From the NCBI GenBank assembly GCA_964007475.1, contig OZ023273.1, positions 59,787,834 to 59,851,833 on the forward strand: a stretch of 64,000 nucleotides of DNA, in the 5' to 3' direction. Under the pieces are notes generated by a model that searched no databases, was not told the origin of the DNA, and saw only the letters and a list, made by a program, of their open reading frames with translations. Shown in pieces: positions 35,020 through 47,524 of the stretch (position 1 is the stretch's first letter; each line of letters opens with the position of its first letter). Position numbers and translations under genes: made by a program. The stretch comes from Hybos culiciformis. Its lineage: Eukaryota; Arthropoda; Insecta; Diptera; Hybotidae.

Positions 35020-35130
35020 CTTAAGCGAACTGACTTTTTGCGAATGACAGCTGAGGAAGTCGACATTTTATTGAATATTCCCTTATTTTTCGACTTTTTA
35101 AAAAGTTTGATTCATTCTTTTGTCAATTGA
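35020..35130 (+). pseudogene. Possible PIF/Harbinger transposase relic
   Basis: A 36-codon open stretch reads LKRTDFLRMTAEEVDILLNI before turning F-rich. The segment FLRMTAEEVDILLN resembles the stretch F-x-R-M-s-x-e-x-f-x-x-L-L that precedes the catalytic core in Harbinger-type (DDE_Tnp_4) transposases and their domesticated relatives. No TIRs or catalytic DDE residues were found nearby, so this would be a small decayed piece. The similarity is from memory of the family pattern. Confidence 0.33.
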
Positions 35131-35793
35131 AAATTAATTCAAATACAAACTCCATAAGTTAGATGAATTTTAATCATCTCTACAAAGCTATTTCTATTTC
35201 GATGGGTCATAATCATAAAGATAGACAAATGCTGAAAAAATATACATGAAAAATTTCTGAACCTCCATTGACGTTTAAGCCTAGATTCTAGAATGTTGGA
35301 TAGGCCATAAATATTCAAATATTAAACACAGATTTTTGAGAACTCTAAGCTCAAAATTTACTTTCCAAAAAATAATCTCTAAGGTAAACGAATTTTCCAA
35401 TCATAATTTGGCTTTCAATATAGAGCTTTGGTAACATACACAATACCTCTAACTACATATAATTTTTTAGTTAACAGCTGATATGTTGAGAAAACTATTA
35501 TAACAATAAAGATAAACCATTATATTAAAACGAACCTAACCTATCCTATAATATTTTTGTGTACCTTGATTAAATATCAATAAATATTATTGAAATCACA
35601 AAAAAATAAAGAAAATTCAAAATTTTCATTAAAATTTTCTTTATACTTACTTTCTTTTTAGCATAATCTTAGTTCTTGGAAAATATATAATAATTGAAAA
35701 TTATAACGAAAATGAATCAAACAAAGAGAGGATGATTTTAATATAATTTAACTTGATTTATCGTATTTGATTAATTTTTTTTTATTCTCGTAA

Positions 35794-35830
<37 letters not shown>

Positions 35831-36119
35831 AGATGATGATAAGAATGCGCAATGAAATGTTTTGAATGAATGATAATGTTTTGCCACATGGCAATGAAGC
35901 AACTTCTCATAAAAAATATGAATTTTATTGTAATTTATCCTATATTTTATTATTATAGAAAATTACACTGTAAAAAAAATTTAGTTTATTCTTGTTTCAT
36001 AATTTTACTTAATGTTTAAAATGTGTATAATTTTATATATTTTTTTATAATTTAACATATATACAATATATACAAATACACAAATATACAAATAAAATTT
36101 CATATTTATATACAAATAA

Positions 36120-36290
36120 AATTTCATATTTTATAATCCCTATACATGTGAATTAACAAGATTATATGAATATTTCAAAGATATAGTGAAAGACATTCTG
36201 TCGGATGAATCTAAAGGTCCAATGAAAAAAAAATTTTCGTACCTGGGGTTTCGATTTCATAAATGCCCTGTAAATACATCATACAAGTAA
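36120..36290 (+). CDS. Candidate exon, product not recognised
   Basis: A 56-codon frame between stops, containing FKDIVKDILSDESKGPMKKK and then FSYLGFRFHKCP, followed by a GTAAAT donor-like site at 36270. Composition from about 36150 to 36270 is less AT-biased than its flanks. There is no convincing acceptor upstream and no partner exon. Confidence 0.25.
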   Translation, partial: NFIFYNPYTCELTRLYEYFKDIVKDILSDESKGPMKKKFSYLGFRFHKCPVNTSYK

Positions 36291-37816
36291 AAGAAAAAGT
36301 ATTTAACAGTGTTAAATAGGACCAGGAATAGATTAAAATTCTGAGGTAAAAATATTACAGCAAAACTAAATTGAATCAACAAAAAAAAAAAATGATTCAA
36401 TTTTCATCTTTATTTATCTTAATGGTTTCCGGCTGAGTTTTATTGAAAAATAATGATCTTATAATATGAAGGAAAAAAGTTTTTTTTCTTCTTTTAAATG
36501 GATATTATTATAATTTTTTTCTCATTTTTCGCTTATTTAAGGAAAATTATTATATTATTTTTTTGTATAAGTATATATGAAAATGAATAGGAATAAATTA
36601 TTTTGGGTGAAAATATTTTGCAACAACAACCCTCGAATGTGTTGTTTTATATTAAAATATTAAAAATATAGTAATAAAATTGTAACACAAGAGGAATATA
36701 ATTGTATTTTAGTTTACCTTGTAGTTTCTTGAATTTTCTTTTCAATTTTCAAGCTTAAAATAAAAATGGAAGTTTGCATAAATTTGAACTATAATAAAAT
36801 ATTTTGTTTTTCAAATTTAGCAAAACTTTTTATGAGTTTTGTTTGAGGTTGTCTTATAGTAAATTCCGAACTTAAATTTAGCTCGATTAATCGTTAAAAA
36901 TGTTATAAAATGCACTTCCGTTCTATATAATATTCATTTACTATTAAATAAAACAAATAAATTAACATTTCTAGAAAATGTTTAAGCTTATTAAGATATT
37001 GTTTCGCAATTATTTTTGTTGAAATATGCATGAACTAAGCCCATATCTCTTGAAAAAGGTATTTATATTCCTTTGTATGGAAACTTATCAGTTAAATTGA
37101 AAGTTTGGTAAAAATTTCTTTTTCACTAACTAGACCGCTCGATCTCAATTTTGTGTTCAGTTTGACAAAAACAAAATCTATAACCAATCTCGAAAAATGA
37201 ATAAAAGGAAAGAAAAGTTTCTTATTAAACTCAATTCTTTTACATAAGTTATCAGAGACGTTTAAGTGAAAATTCTTCCATGTTGACACAAGGATTAAAA
37301 TCCAAATTTATTACGAAAAGGATTCTGTTTTTGTTATCTCTACCTATGCAGTATAATCCCTGAGATAAATCAACTGCCTCTCAACAATGTTTTTAAGTGT
37401 TAAGAGCAGCAGTTAAGTAATTCAAGTGTAGAAGAAATAATATGAAAAATTTGAATTTTGTTATCATAAAAAATATGATTATAATTAAGATTACTTTTAT
37501 GTTTTCATAAAAAAGCATAATCAACCTGAAGAGATAAAGTTAAAAAAATGTTTATTGTTTTTTGTATTTTTTTTGATTATCAAAATTTTCGTATTTCAGT
37601 GAAACGAGAATTTTTTTTTTGAATTAAAAATTTTAAATATTAAATTGGATTTCGATCTAAATATTATAGGCTGCTAAATTATACTTGGTAGTTCAATTAA
37701 TTCTGTACTCTCAAAACGCTTTCTTTCATTTTGAACAAAATTACAACCTCATTCTATAAAAGCATTTCCAATGAGTGAATTCCAAAACACATTTCAAATT
37801 AATATTTTGGTTATTT

Positions 37817-37970
37817 ATGGTTAAATCGTAAAAGTGAAAAAATGGAATTAGGCAAAATGTCTTTTTGCCAAATGTCTTTCGGCGATTCGTGTAACACCCT
37901 ATTTCATTAATTATGAGTAAAATTTTTTTGGTTCTGAAAGAGAATTTTTTCACTTTTACGATTTAACCAT
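37817..37970. mobile_element. 154-bp MITE with perfect 27-bp TIRs
   Basis: Arms 37817-37843 and 37944-37970 are exact reverse complements, beginning ATGGTTAAATCGTAAAAGTG. ATTT is duplicated at 37813-37816 and 37971-37974. The interior has an AAATGTCTTT motif twice (near 37856 and 37870). The open frame over it at 37741-37953 is not a gene. Confidence 0.85.
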
Positions 37971-38134
37971 ATTTCTCAAAATTCACAACATTATATTAAT
38001 TAAGACACTTCGCAAAACTATAGTTTAACAAATTGTTTACATTGTATACATTTGCTGGTGCATGTGAACATTAACCACAAAATTAGGCAAACGTAAGTTT
38101 ATCATCATGTAAATGTTAATAACACATTATATTT

Positions 38135-38323
38135 ATCGGCCGATTGGCCCCATTTTTGTGTAGGGAATCGAGGGAGTCCCAGAACGAGGGGGAGTCGGCG
38201 GGCTTTATAGTATTAATTTTCTAATTATAATTATTTCGTTCGGCCACTTTTGCAATATGAAATTTGCAAAGAGGCCCGCTCCCATTGAAATTACTCTGTT
38301 GTTTTAAATAAAGAATAAAAAAA
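38135..38323 (+). mobile_element. Possible SINE or truncated non-LTR element 3' end
   Basis: A GC-richer block (GGCCGATTGGCCCC, CGAGGGGGAGTCGGCGGGC) ends in AAATAAAGAATAAAAAAA and is flanked by ATATTT at 38129-38134 and 38324-38329. The A-rich 3' end plus short direct repeats fits a retroposed sequence. The 6-bp duplication is weak evidence in AT-rich DNA, and no RT domain or tRNA-like box was seen. Confidence 0.38.
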
Positions 38324-38420
38324 ATATTTGAAGTGTAATATTAATGGTACTTGTGGGCCTTCTCGATTAATTTAACCTGTCCATTTGTATTTTTGTGTTA
38401 AGTTGTTTGGTTAACATATA

Positions 38421-38951
38421 CAGGGAACCCTCCTATAACACGGTATTCTGTAACACGGTTTCACTCTAACACGAAAAGAAAATTGGGGCAACCCTCTTAT
38501 AACACGGTACTTCTACAACACGATAACGAAATTTTTGTTTAAAATTATTTAGAAAATTACATTACGCAATCAAAACAAGCTCACAGATTTTTTTCAAAGG
38601 ACAGAAGGTATACAAAATCTACAAAAAAGTTCAGAAAGTGAAGATAATATTGTTCAACCAAACAAACGTTCTCGTTTAATTGTATTGGGAAGCGATGACG
38701 AAGAAAATTTATAAATGAAGTTTATATTAAAATGAAACTAAATAATATGTACATTTTTGTTGTTTTTCCTAATAAAAGTAAAGTAGCTTATATGGAATTT
38801 AAAAATTAAGTTACTGTATGAAATTTAAAAAAACTAAAGATTTTGGAACGTAACCCTCCTTTTTGTACTGGCTCCTAGTCTCTTATAACACGGTTTCACA
38901 CAACACGGCATTTTCTAGGAACGTAATACCGTGTTGTAGGCGGGCTACCTG
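38421..38951 (+). mobile_element. pogo/Tigger-like DNA transposon, internally deleted
   Basis: Ends CAGGGAACCCTCCTATAACA and, reversed, CAGGTAGCCCGCCTACAACA, with TA on both sides (38419-38420, 38952-38953). The ends carry repeated TATAACACGG and CAACACGG motifs in inverted orientation, typical of pogo/Tigger termini. Only the last 53 codons of a transposase-like frame survive (38553-38714). Confidence 0.85.
38553..38714 (+). pseudogene. C-terminal relic of a pogo-type transposase with PIP-box-like motif
   Basis: Fifty-three codons are open up to a TAA. Residues 7-14 are QNKLTDFF, an exact fit to the PCNA-interacting consensus Q-x-x-(I/L/M)-x-x-(F/Y)-(F/Y). A basic patch PNKRSR and an acidic tail GSDDEENL follow. 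Drosophila pogo transposase is known to carry such a PCNA-binding motif near its C-terminus, so this fits the pogo-like ends. The DNA-binding and DDE catalytic domains are gone; an in-frame TAG sits just upstream. Confidence 0.7.
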
Positions 38952-38953
38952 TA

Positions 38954-41900
38954 CTATTAAAAATTACAAAATATTAAATTTTGAAAGTATATGTATTGCA
39001 CGATTGTACCACTATCAATAGCATTTCAAAGTAATTCATTAGGTTTCTTTTTGTGGATTTCTCACACAGGGATTCTAACTACACGACTTTCAAATCCTGA
39101 AAAGAGTTAGAATCACATAGTTATAAGAAAACATCCCCGTATATTAAGTAGGGAAAATAGTGCAAAATAAACAATTATTTGAAGTAAAAAAAGAATAATT
39201 TTCATTCAATTAAATCACTGTTTAAATGTTATCACATCATTATAAAATATAATTGAAAAAGATTTCTCCATTAAATAGCCACTTAATTCTTACAAAAAGT
39301 CATTCAGACTTCTTTTTCTACAAAAAGTCAAGGTTTAAACGAAAAAACCCAAAAACAATAATACAATTACGAAATCATTCAATAAAATTGTTGATAAGCC
39401 TTCAACAACTGAAAGTAAAAAAAACTGTTTTTTTTATATATACATATATAATTATCTTAAAGCATTTGAAAATTGTTTTTTTTTTATTTTTTATTTTCTA
39501 TTAGGGAATCTAAAACATTTTATTATTGTTAATTCATAAAAACTAATCGTTTTATACATCTCGCGTGCTGGTAAAGTTAAATTATAATCGGATTACAATT
39601 TTTTTCCCCAATTACAAAAAATAAATTTTTTGTTGACTTTCACATGAAAAAAAAAACTCTATAGACGTTTGGAAGGATATATATAATTTTTTCCATTATA
39701 TGATCACAATCAAATCCTTTTTTTTGTGCAAATTCATTTATTTGCATTTGTATATAGATGGGAAGAGATGAGTACTAAAACTTCTTGTAAAAAAAAAAAA
39801 ACCTGTGAGAAAAGCAAACAAAGTAAAAAAAAAGAATTTATTTTTTTAATTATAAAATTAATTGATTTCAATTTGAGTCAATATACGTCCAAGCAAAATT
39901 ATATAAAGGGATTCTGCATTAAAAAAAAAACTAAACGCTTCTAGAAATAAAAAAATAGAAAATAGTGCAAAATTGTATTATTTATCTATTTTATCAAAAA
40001 AAATTAGAAAAAACTTGAGGAAACTTCAAAATTACATCTTTCGGATAAAATCGACGATATCTGATGATGTTTGTTTTCGAGATTATTAATATTTTTATTA
40101 TTAAACAAAACCCTTGCTTAATTTGAATATAATTAACAAAGTGAAGTTAAGAAGTATTCCCATTGACTGATGAGAATTTTTGTCATATACCATACTTATA
40201 TTCCTGGATAATAGTAATATATAATTTTAAAAAAAGAATAGACACCAAGTTACATTACAAATGTGTCAATTGGACATTCAAATAATTTTTTATTGAAAAA
40301 ACATAAATAAGAATAATCTGAGGTATGTAGATAACAATTTCATAATTACGTTTATGTTGGACTTCAAATTTTAAATCTTGACATCATAAATTTTATATTT
40401 AAAATCTTTGCATTTTCTTCTCTCAGAATAAAATATAGTATATGTCTGTTCTGTATCTCAATCACAACGAACTGAAGTCAAACAAATAACTCGACATCTT
40501 TCTGTTGTTTAAAAGTTTAAGCCTTGCTGGACTCAACAATAAGAGAAAAGTATAAAGACTCTGTAATATTTCAGATTTTAACCCTTTTATTTTCACTTTC
40601 TAGTATTAAATGATTGATGTTGTCAATTTATTTATAATTATTTAATTAATTTCATTTTATTCTAATTTAATCGTTTAACATTAAATTGTTTATTCGCAAA
40701 TCGAAATTATATCAGTTAAGATATCAAAAAATAATTTAGAACTTTCCGCTTGATACCCGTAACAAACATATAGTTTATTTAATATTCAAAAGTTTTTAAT
40801 ATCAGATCAATAGTGCAGATTAAGTCGACTTAAACTTATAGGACTTATAGGAAAAGCTGAATAATATAATAAGTCTACAAAATAAAACGTCTTAGTATCA
40901 TCTTCTTGGCATCAAAAATACTATATATAATTCATTAAGTTTCTATTTCTATTTCTATTTTATAACTTTTGAACTTCAAAGGAGTTTTTTTAAAAAAGAC
41001 ATAATGGAACAATGGAACTTTAATATACATACTTTTTATTTAAATTTAAAATATTATGTAAAAACTTTCTAATATTGTTTTCGAAATAGGCTTATAAAAG
41101 TATATAATGTAATGTATGTATAAATTTTTCGATAACTTATTTTTTGAAGCAAAAAAAAAAAAAATAGTTGATGAAACTTTTCAATTTCATAAACATTTTT
41201 ATTAAACTATATTAATTCTTTAAAAAAATTGTGCACTTAGTTATTCGAAATAAACTCTATAAATTATTTTAGGCTGTTGTTATATAGTGAAAAAAAAAAC
41301 TCTTAATAAATAATTAGTTCTTAATATAACAATATGAGGACACTCGATGCTGTCAAAGTTTTGAATTCCAATTCGAAACCGAGAAAGCTTTAAATGTATT
41401 GTATTGGTTTCCGTTTCCTTAAACATGAAATAGAGCAAGTGGTCGACTAAGTTCTCAAAAAAAAAAATGTCAACATTATGTTATTGTTTTACAAACCCTT
41501 GGAGTTTTTTTTTCTTTCTCATTTCTTTGAAATTATTAGTTAAGTCAGGAAAAATCATATTTTCCTCATTTAATTTTGCTAACTTGATATTTGAACGAAG
41601 GAGTGTGGACACACAATGAGATTATGATTAAGTCGTTGTAATAAGGGGATGAAGTTGATTAAAGTATGTATTTAATATGGGTTACAGAGATTTTTATAAA
41701 TTTAATTTTTCATTGGGATATGGTGTAATAGGATATTACATTTTGGCAGTTATAATTTTATTTTTTTTTGTATTCATATCATATAGTGGCAAGAAAGGGA
41801 AAAATAGTTTTATTAAAAAATTAGAGATAAAAGTTTTTTTTTAGAGGGTAAAATTGAAATATAAATTTGATATATGTAATAGGGAACTAATCGACTAGAA

Positions 41901-42214
41901 CTAATAACAGTGTTGCATTTAAGGGAGTTCGAATTCATAATTAAATTTATTGTAAAAGGCTCAGTTATTAGACAAAAGGTTAACTTAGTATAATGTACAA
42001 AAATAAAATACTTAAATTAAAAGCAGCTTGAAGCATGAATACACATTATATAAAAAGAAAAAACTATAATTGGTATAGAGATCTTTATGCATATTTAGTT
42101 AACCTTATTTCATAATATTTTTGAGTAATTTTGATTATGAAACTAGAGAATTAGCTATAGTTGTTTTTTAGTGCGTTTTTACCTCCATTAAAAATTCAAA
42201 CAGACTACTATATG
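38954..42214. other. Non-coding AT-rich interval
   Basis: No supported gene or element. A TTTCTA repeat lies at 40940-40959. The frames at 39253-39504 and 39726-39944 are K/F-rich and look like chance. Confidence 0.45.
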
Positions 42215-42222
42215 ATTCCACT

Positions 42223-43016
42223 TAGGGCATACAAAATTTCCGAAATTTGTCTTTACCGGTAAACGGTAAATATTTTACTAAAAAACCGGTTTACCGGTTA
42301 TTTATCGGAAATTTTTTATTTAAATTTTCATATAATTAAACCTGAAAATAAATGTTTAAATTTTTTTAAACAGAAATACATATTTATTGTTCATCATATA
42401 AAGTTTAATCCATTAACAAAAAAATATAAAAAATGAAATAAAAAACTTTAAAGTTCTTGAAATGAATCAATTCCAGAATTGGGTTGTTCCTTTCATTATA
42501 CCTACGACATAAAAATATTCGAGAACCGTTCTTTTAATCCTCATTTCTATCTTACTCACTCACAAACATTTGAGAAAATGAGGTAAAGTGAGGTAAGAAT
42601 AATTTCCTCAAATATAGAACAAAAAGTGAGTAACAAATGAGAAATTGCAATGTATGCATGGGATTCCTCTATTAATATTATGTCATTGTCTATATATCTT
42701 ATGGTCTTCTCGTTTGGTGATTTTTTTGTGTGTAGTACCGAAAACAAGATTTCAAGATTAATATAGCCTTTTAAAAGTCTTAGCAAGGATGTTTACTTTA
42801 GCAAAGATTTTTACTTTTTTAGACGACCAGAGCTACATCTGCAGCTTTTGTTTTCGGTACTACAATTCAAATATAGTTACTCTTTTAGCAACTATACTAT
42901 ATTAATATTTTTCGAGAAATACCGGTAAATTAAAAAAATTACCGGAAATTCGATCAATCAATATTGGCCGGTAAACCGGTAAACTGGTTTACCGTTTTTC
43001 GGTATTGGATGCCCTA
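42223..43016. mobile_element. hAT-type non-autonomous element, 8-bp duplication ATTCCACT
   Basis: Ends TAGGGCAT on both sides (inverted), with exact duplication ATTCCACT at 42215-42222 and 43017-43024. Both subterminal regions are packed with ACCGGT/GGTAAACC motifs. A further internal inverted pair, TAGTACCGAAAACAAG and its complement, lies near 42734 and 42845. No transposase frame. Confidence 0.9.
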
Positions 43017-43024
43017 ATTCCACT

Positions 43025-43803
43025 GTCTCTCTAAAATGTATACTAAATACTTGATACTTTGATACATCGTTCACTTTGATCCATGGTAAATTATCAGATT
43101 TTTCGAGTCCGGAATCTAGATTTCGAAGCTCCAGCCGAAATAGGAACTATTTTCTGTATTTAAGAAAACAAAATTGTATTTAATTTTTGTTTTTATATAT
43201 AAAGTAAAAATTTACTGGCTAAAAATTTCTTACCCAGCCCTGTAAAAACCATAATTGCTAAGTATATAGCATATTGTTTTTCTACAATAAAAATTTTAAA
43301 TGAAAGAGTCAATAAGCGTTTGACGATTTAATCTGTTTTTTTTTTATTGCTGTTGTTATTACTATTTTTGTTGGTAAATCAAATACAAGGGTGCAAGAAT
43401 AAAAATTTAAAAGCAAAAAAATTAAATAGCAGATCAATCTTTAAGTGTTATCCAGATGATAAAATACTGAATCATAAATGAAAGCAGCAGCAGCAACAGC
43501 GGCGGCGGTATCTAAATATGAATAAAAATCAAATATTATTAAATCAAACATTTGTCCTTCATCCTTTTTGTTTAAATCTTTTATTTTATTTACATATTTT
43601 TATATTTTTTTGTATTTATAATTTGAAGAAAAAAATTTTTTTTTTATTATTTTTGGAAAAAAAAAAGGACTTTAATATATACATATGTTATGCATAACTA
43701 GGTAGGTATACTTGTTTTATTTGTTTAGCTTTCATTCGTTCGAAAAACATATAACCATCATTTTACATTTATATCATATAATTTGCTGTGTTTGTTAGAC
43801 TAA
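43025..43803. other. Non-coding interval with a GCA/GCG triplet run
   Basis: GCAGCAGCAGCAACAGCGGC followed by GGCGG at 43484-43508 is a short imperfect triplet repeat. It is preceded by an ATG and would read M-K-A-A-A-A-T-A-A-A-V before a stop 5 codons later. No splice site or promoter supports a gene. Confidence 0.45.
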
Positions 43804-43805
43804 TA

Positions 43806-44329
43806 GGCTTTCCAAACTAAGAATTTTATTCATGAATTAAATCAGGATATCCCTCAATTGAAAATTGGTGTTCACACCATGATTTTTTTTAACCCGGGTT
43901 AATTTTGTTGTTTTTTTATTTTTATTTTTTTTCTTAATTTTCTAAATAAAAATTAGTGAATAAAATTTAATCAAAAATAATTAAAAAATTCTATAAAAAA
44001 ATTCTATAAGTGAATTAATTAATTTAAAATTAAAATTCGAAAAATAAAAATTACAAAAAAAAAAAAATTATTTTATTTTTAAGTTTTTTTTTAGCCATTT
44101 TGTTTTTTCTTTTTTTAATTATTCAAACGTACATGCCCAACCGATAATTTTTTGACGTAATCATAACATATCAGGACTTATTCATTTAATTTATCAGGTG
44201 AATGTGATTTAACTCACATTTAACTCAACTTTAAATCAACTAAATTTTTTGTATGATAAACCTCCTTTAATTCAACAACTATTTATAAACATTTGCGAAT
44301 CCTTATTTAATCCCGAAGTTTGGAAAGGC
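43806..44329. mobile_element. TIR element flanked by TA
   Basis: Left end GGCTTTCCAAACTAAG; right end, reversed, GCCTTTCCAAACTTCGGG. TA on both sides (43804-43805, 44330-44331). 524 bp, no coding sequence. Pairing beyond the first ~15 bp is weak, so the exact edges and superfamily are uncertain. Confidence 0.6.
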
Positions 44330-44331
44330 TA

Positions 44332-45926
44332 TAAGTTCAAAATCGTTTTTCTGACGCGGTATTTTTAAATATGCTTATTAAATTATTGATGTTAAAAATT
44401 ACAAAATCCTAAAATTGTATAAAACCTTCAGTTATATTCGTATTTATATATAATTCTGATGCCATTATGTCATAATAAATGATGTTGTACCAATATTTGG
44501 ACATCGATTAAAACATTGGATACGCTCCATTTTATCAATTAAAATATCGTATTTTATATCAAATCAAAATATTTATATATACAATAAATTCTTTATTAAT
44601 ATATTCATTATTTTATATTATAACCAAATAATAATATATGAAAAAATTAAACCGCCTTCACAACTGTTTTAATTAAATGTTAACTTTTATAATTCCATGT
44701 TTTCACCTACAAAATATTTTCAATTTATATATATATATACATTTTGTACATGTATTTATAATTAAACAATAAAATCCAAATCAAAATTAAATTAGTTTCG
44801 TGGCAAAAACAAATAAAATAAAGAATAATAATAATAATTTTCATTTTATTCCACCCAAAAGTAAAATGTTGATGTTGGTAAATTTTTAATTAAAAATCGC
44901 ACCCGTTGATGTTTTTGATTTTTTTTATTACTTTTTTTTTAATTTAGGTGTCTCTTAAATATAAAGAATACTTTTTATTAGTTACAAATGACATTTAAAA
45001 TCGTTAGGTTTTTGCATATTGCATTCGCATTATTTTTATTTTCTATAATTTCGATGGAATATTTTAAGAATTAAAAGCCTATAAATGCAAAATTAATGGT
45101 TATAAACTATTCATTTTAGAAAAATATTAAGCTAAAGATTAATGTTACCTTTTCACTATTGAATAATGTGAGCAATGTTATTTAAAAAAAAATTTTATCT
45201 TAGAAATTATCAAAAAATCTGGTTTCGAAAATACACAGACTACGAAACATATTTATGCCTTATTTATCCAAAATACCAGTTAATTGTGGAAAACATATCT
45301 TTCTGAGCTTAATGCTAGAAGATGATTCTTTTGTTTTGTTACTCATTTTTTCTGTTTAATATTAAATGGATACAAAAGAGGATATTATAAGATCAAATAA
45401 TAATGTACGATGCAATCATTGAGAAAATGGTATTTGTGATGAATCTAATTCGAAATTAAAAAGCATTAATCGTCACTTATGCAAATAGGCAAAAATTTAT
45501 ATCATAAACATAAACTTCTTTCATTTGAGAAGTTTGGCTAATAATAATAATAATAAATATATTATGTAGTCGAAAAAAGGATTACATTGCTTGTGTTGTT
45601 AAAATATAATTTAATTTTTTTATTAGGGAACTTTCTAAGAATTTGTAGAAAAAAAAAACCATTACATCAACCCAATTTTACATAACCATAATAATCATTG
45701 AATAATAATATGCTTCACTAATAAAAATTTTAAATTGTAAATGTACGTAAGTTTATGTATAATTTAAAATTATTAGATAGAAGGGTAGGTATAAGAAAAG
45801 GATATAAGAACATACATGTTTTTTTTATTTATGTATTATTTTAAAATACGGAAGAATAAGTTTTTATCTGTTATACTTATCATAAAAAGGACACTACAAA
45901 ATACAATATATTTATGGGCTAGTATA
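44332..45926. other. Non-coding AT-rich interval
   Basis: Nothing supported beyond A/T-rich runs and an (AAT)n tract near 45540-45556. Confidence 0.5.
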
Positions 45927-45934
45927 GTACGTCA

Positions 45935-46314
45935 TAGAGTCTCTGTTTCTCGCCTGTGTCATTTCTCGTCGATACAAGACTTCTCGACCAAATTCCTTCG
46001 AGATCTCGAGAAATCTCGAGAAATGTATTTTATTTATAAAAATATATGGTGAACCTGATTTCTTTAACCGTTGTCAAAATTAAATTAAAATATCCTGAAA
46101 TTTAAAACAATTTAAATAATGATTTTATTTTTTATAACCAGAAAACCGTACTACGTACTAGATTTAAGATATTTTTATAAATAATTTTTCAAAAATTCGT
46201 TAAAACCAATTTTTTTTTGTATGCTAGTCTCGGCGAGAAGGAGCATCATTTCTCGACGAGACGAGATATTAAAAAAATGACATTCTCGCGAGAAATCTCG
46301 AGACAGAGACTCTA
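45935..46314. mobile_element. hAT-type MITE, 8-bp duplication GTACGTCA
   Basis: Both ends begin TAGAGTCTCTGT (inverted), with exact duplication GTACGTCA at 45927-45934 and 46315-46322. 380 bp. Subterminal repeats of TCTCGAGAAAT and TTTCTCG are present on both sides. No transposase. Confidence 0.9.
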
Positions 46315-46322
46315 GTACGTCA

Positions 46323-47524
46323 TATATGATATGATAATGATATCTGCCAACGCTGAGGCATATATTTAGCTTTAATTTTTTTTGAATATTTAAAATATAA
46401 GTTTGATTTTTAATTTTGTTTATTTTGATGAATAACAGATTACAACAACCGCTAAATTTAAATCAATACATACATCAATGTTTAGTATTTTGTTGTTTCT
46501 GCTCAATCTGCTACTTTAAAGCTTGGTCACAAAATGAAACTTTCTAATCAATTTAGTGAACGAATTTATTAGATTTATAGCTTTAAGTTCCAAAAATCAA
46601 AAATCTTTCTTAGTTATATTATTCTAAAAACGTCAAGTCCTTTTTGATTTCTAGGCTCTTAACATCGTATTCGAAATTCTTTTAAATCAATTCAAATCAA
46701 GAGCCCCTCAAAAAAATCAATATTTCACTTTGTCTTATCAAAAAATATAGCTTTTCTTGAGCTGTTCATATTTTCACTATGAATTATTATGAATTGAAAT
46801 TTTATCGTATTTCTGCAAAAAAAAAAAAAACTGAATAATTTATTAAAATAATTCTACAAAATTCTATGATATTACAATATTACAAAATATGAATTTTTCA
46901 TCCCTCAATTTACATTTTTTATTGTTTATTAGATGATGCAGTAATAACCACCCTCATGGGATCATCATTTAAATTCATAATAAAACCACAAAAAAAAATC
47001 ATATTTATTTGATTTTTTATTTATGTTGTTTTTTCTCATTCCAAAAACATATTTTTTTTTTACCCACCATAAAGGGTGAAAATATGTCATAAATGGGAAT
47101 AAAATGCTCTGTTTACTTTTTGAAGGGGAGAAATTGGCTGGTTTGTTGGTACTCGTTTTTATAATTTCTAGCGTTGTGGTGTTTATTAACATTATAAAAT
47201 AATATTTTTTGATAGACTTTTTTAAAATTGATTACATAATTTGAATATTTTTATTTTTTAATAAAAAAATTTATAAAAAGTACTTAATAAACAAGGATTT
47301 TAATAAATTTAATAAAAAATGGCATTTATTTCTTTTTTTTATTGTTTAAATAGAAAATTTCATAAATTATCAGATTTTTCATTTTGTGAGTGTTTTTTTT
47401 TCATACAATATCAAATTAGTTTTTCAGTGGATAAATATATACGTTTTTCCAACACAAAATGTGTCGAAACTCAACACAAGCCAGGACGATTTTAAATACC
47501 TTTATCTATTAGAAAAAACCCACT
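46323..47524. other. Non-coding AT-rich interval
   Basis: Nothing accepted; the minus-strand frame at 46965-47192 is discussed under rejected items. Confidence 0.4.

Larger units (their letters stand above)
34330..37812. other. Interval with two short coding-like relics
   Basis: Apart from 35020-35130 and 36120-36290, only simple repeats: an (AT)n run at 35799-35825 and two 24-bp units TACAAATAAAATTTCATATT at 36087-36131. Confidence 0.4.

Noticed and set aside
43484..43508. GCA/GCG repeat as a polyalanine coding exon
   Set aside because: Only 15 codons between ATG and stop, and the possible donor GTATCT is poor; treated as a simple repeat.
46965..47192. 75-codon minus-strand frame with ATG-like start and a GTAAAA donor-like site
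   Set aside because: First 43 codons look balanced, but there is no partner exon and the second half is poly-N/K/F.
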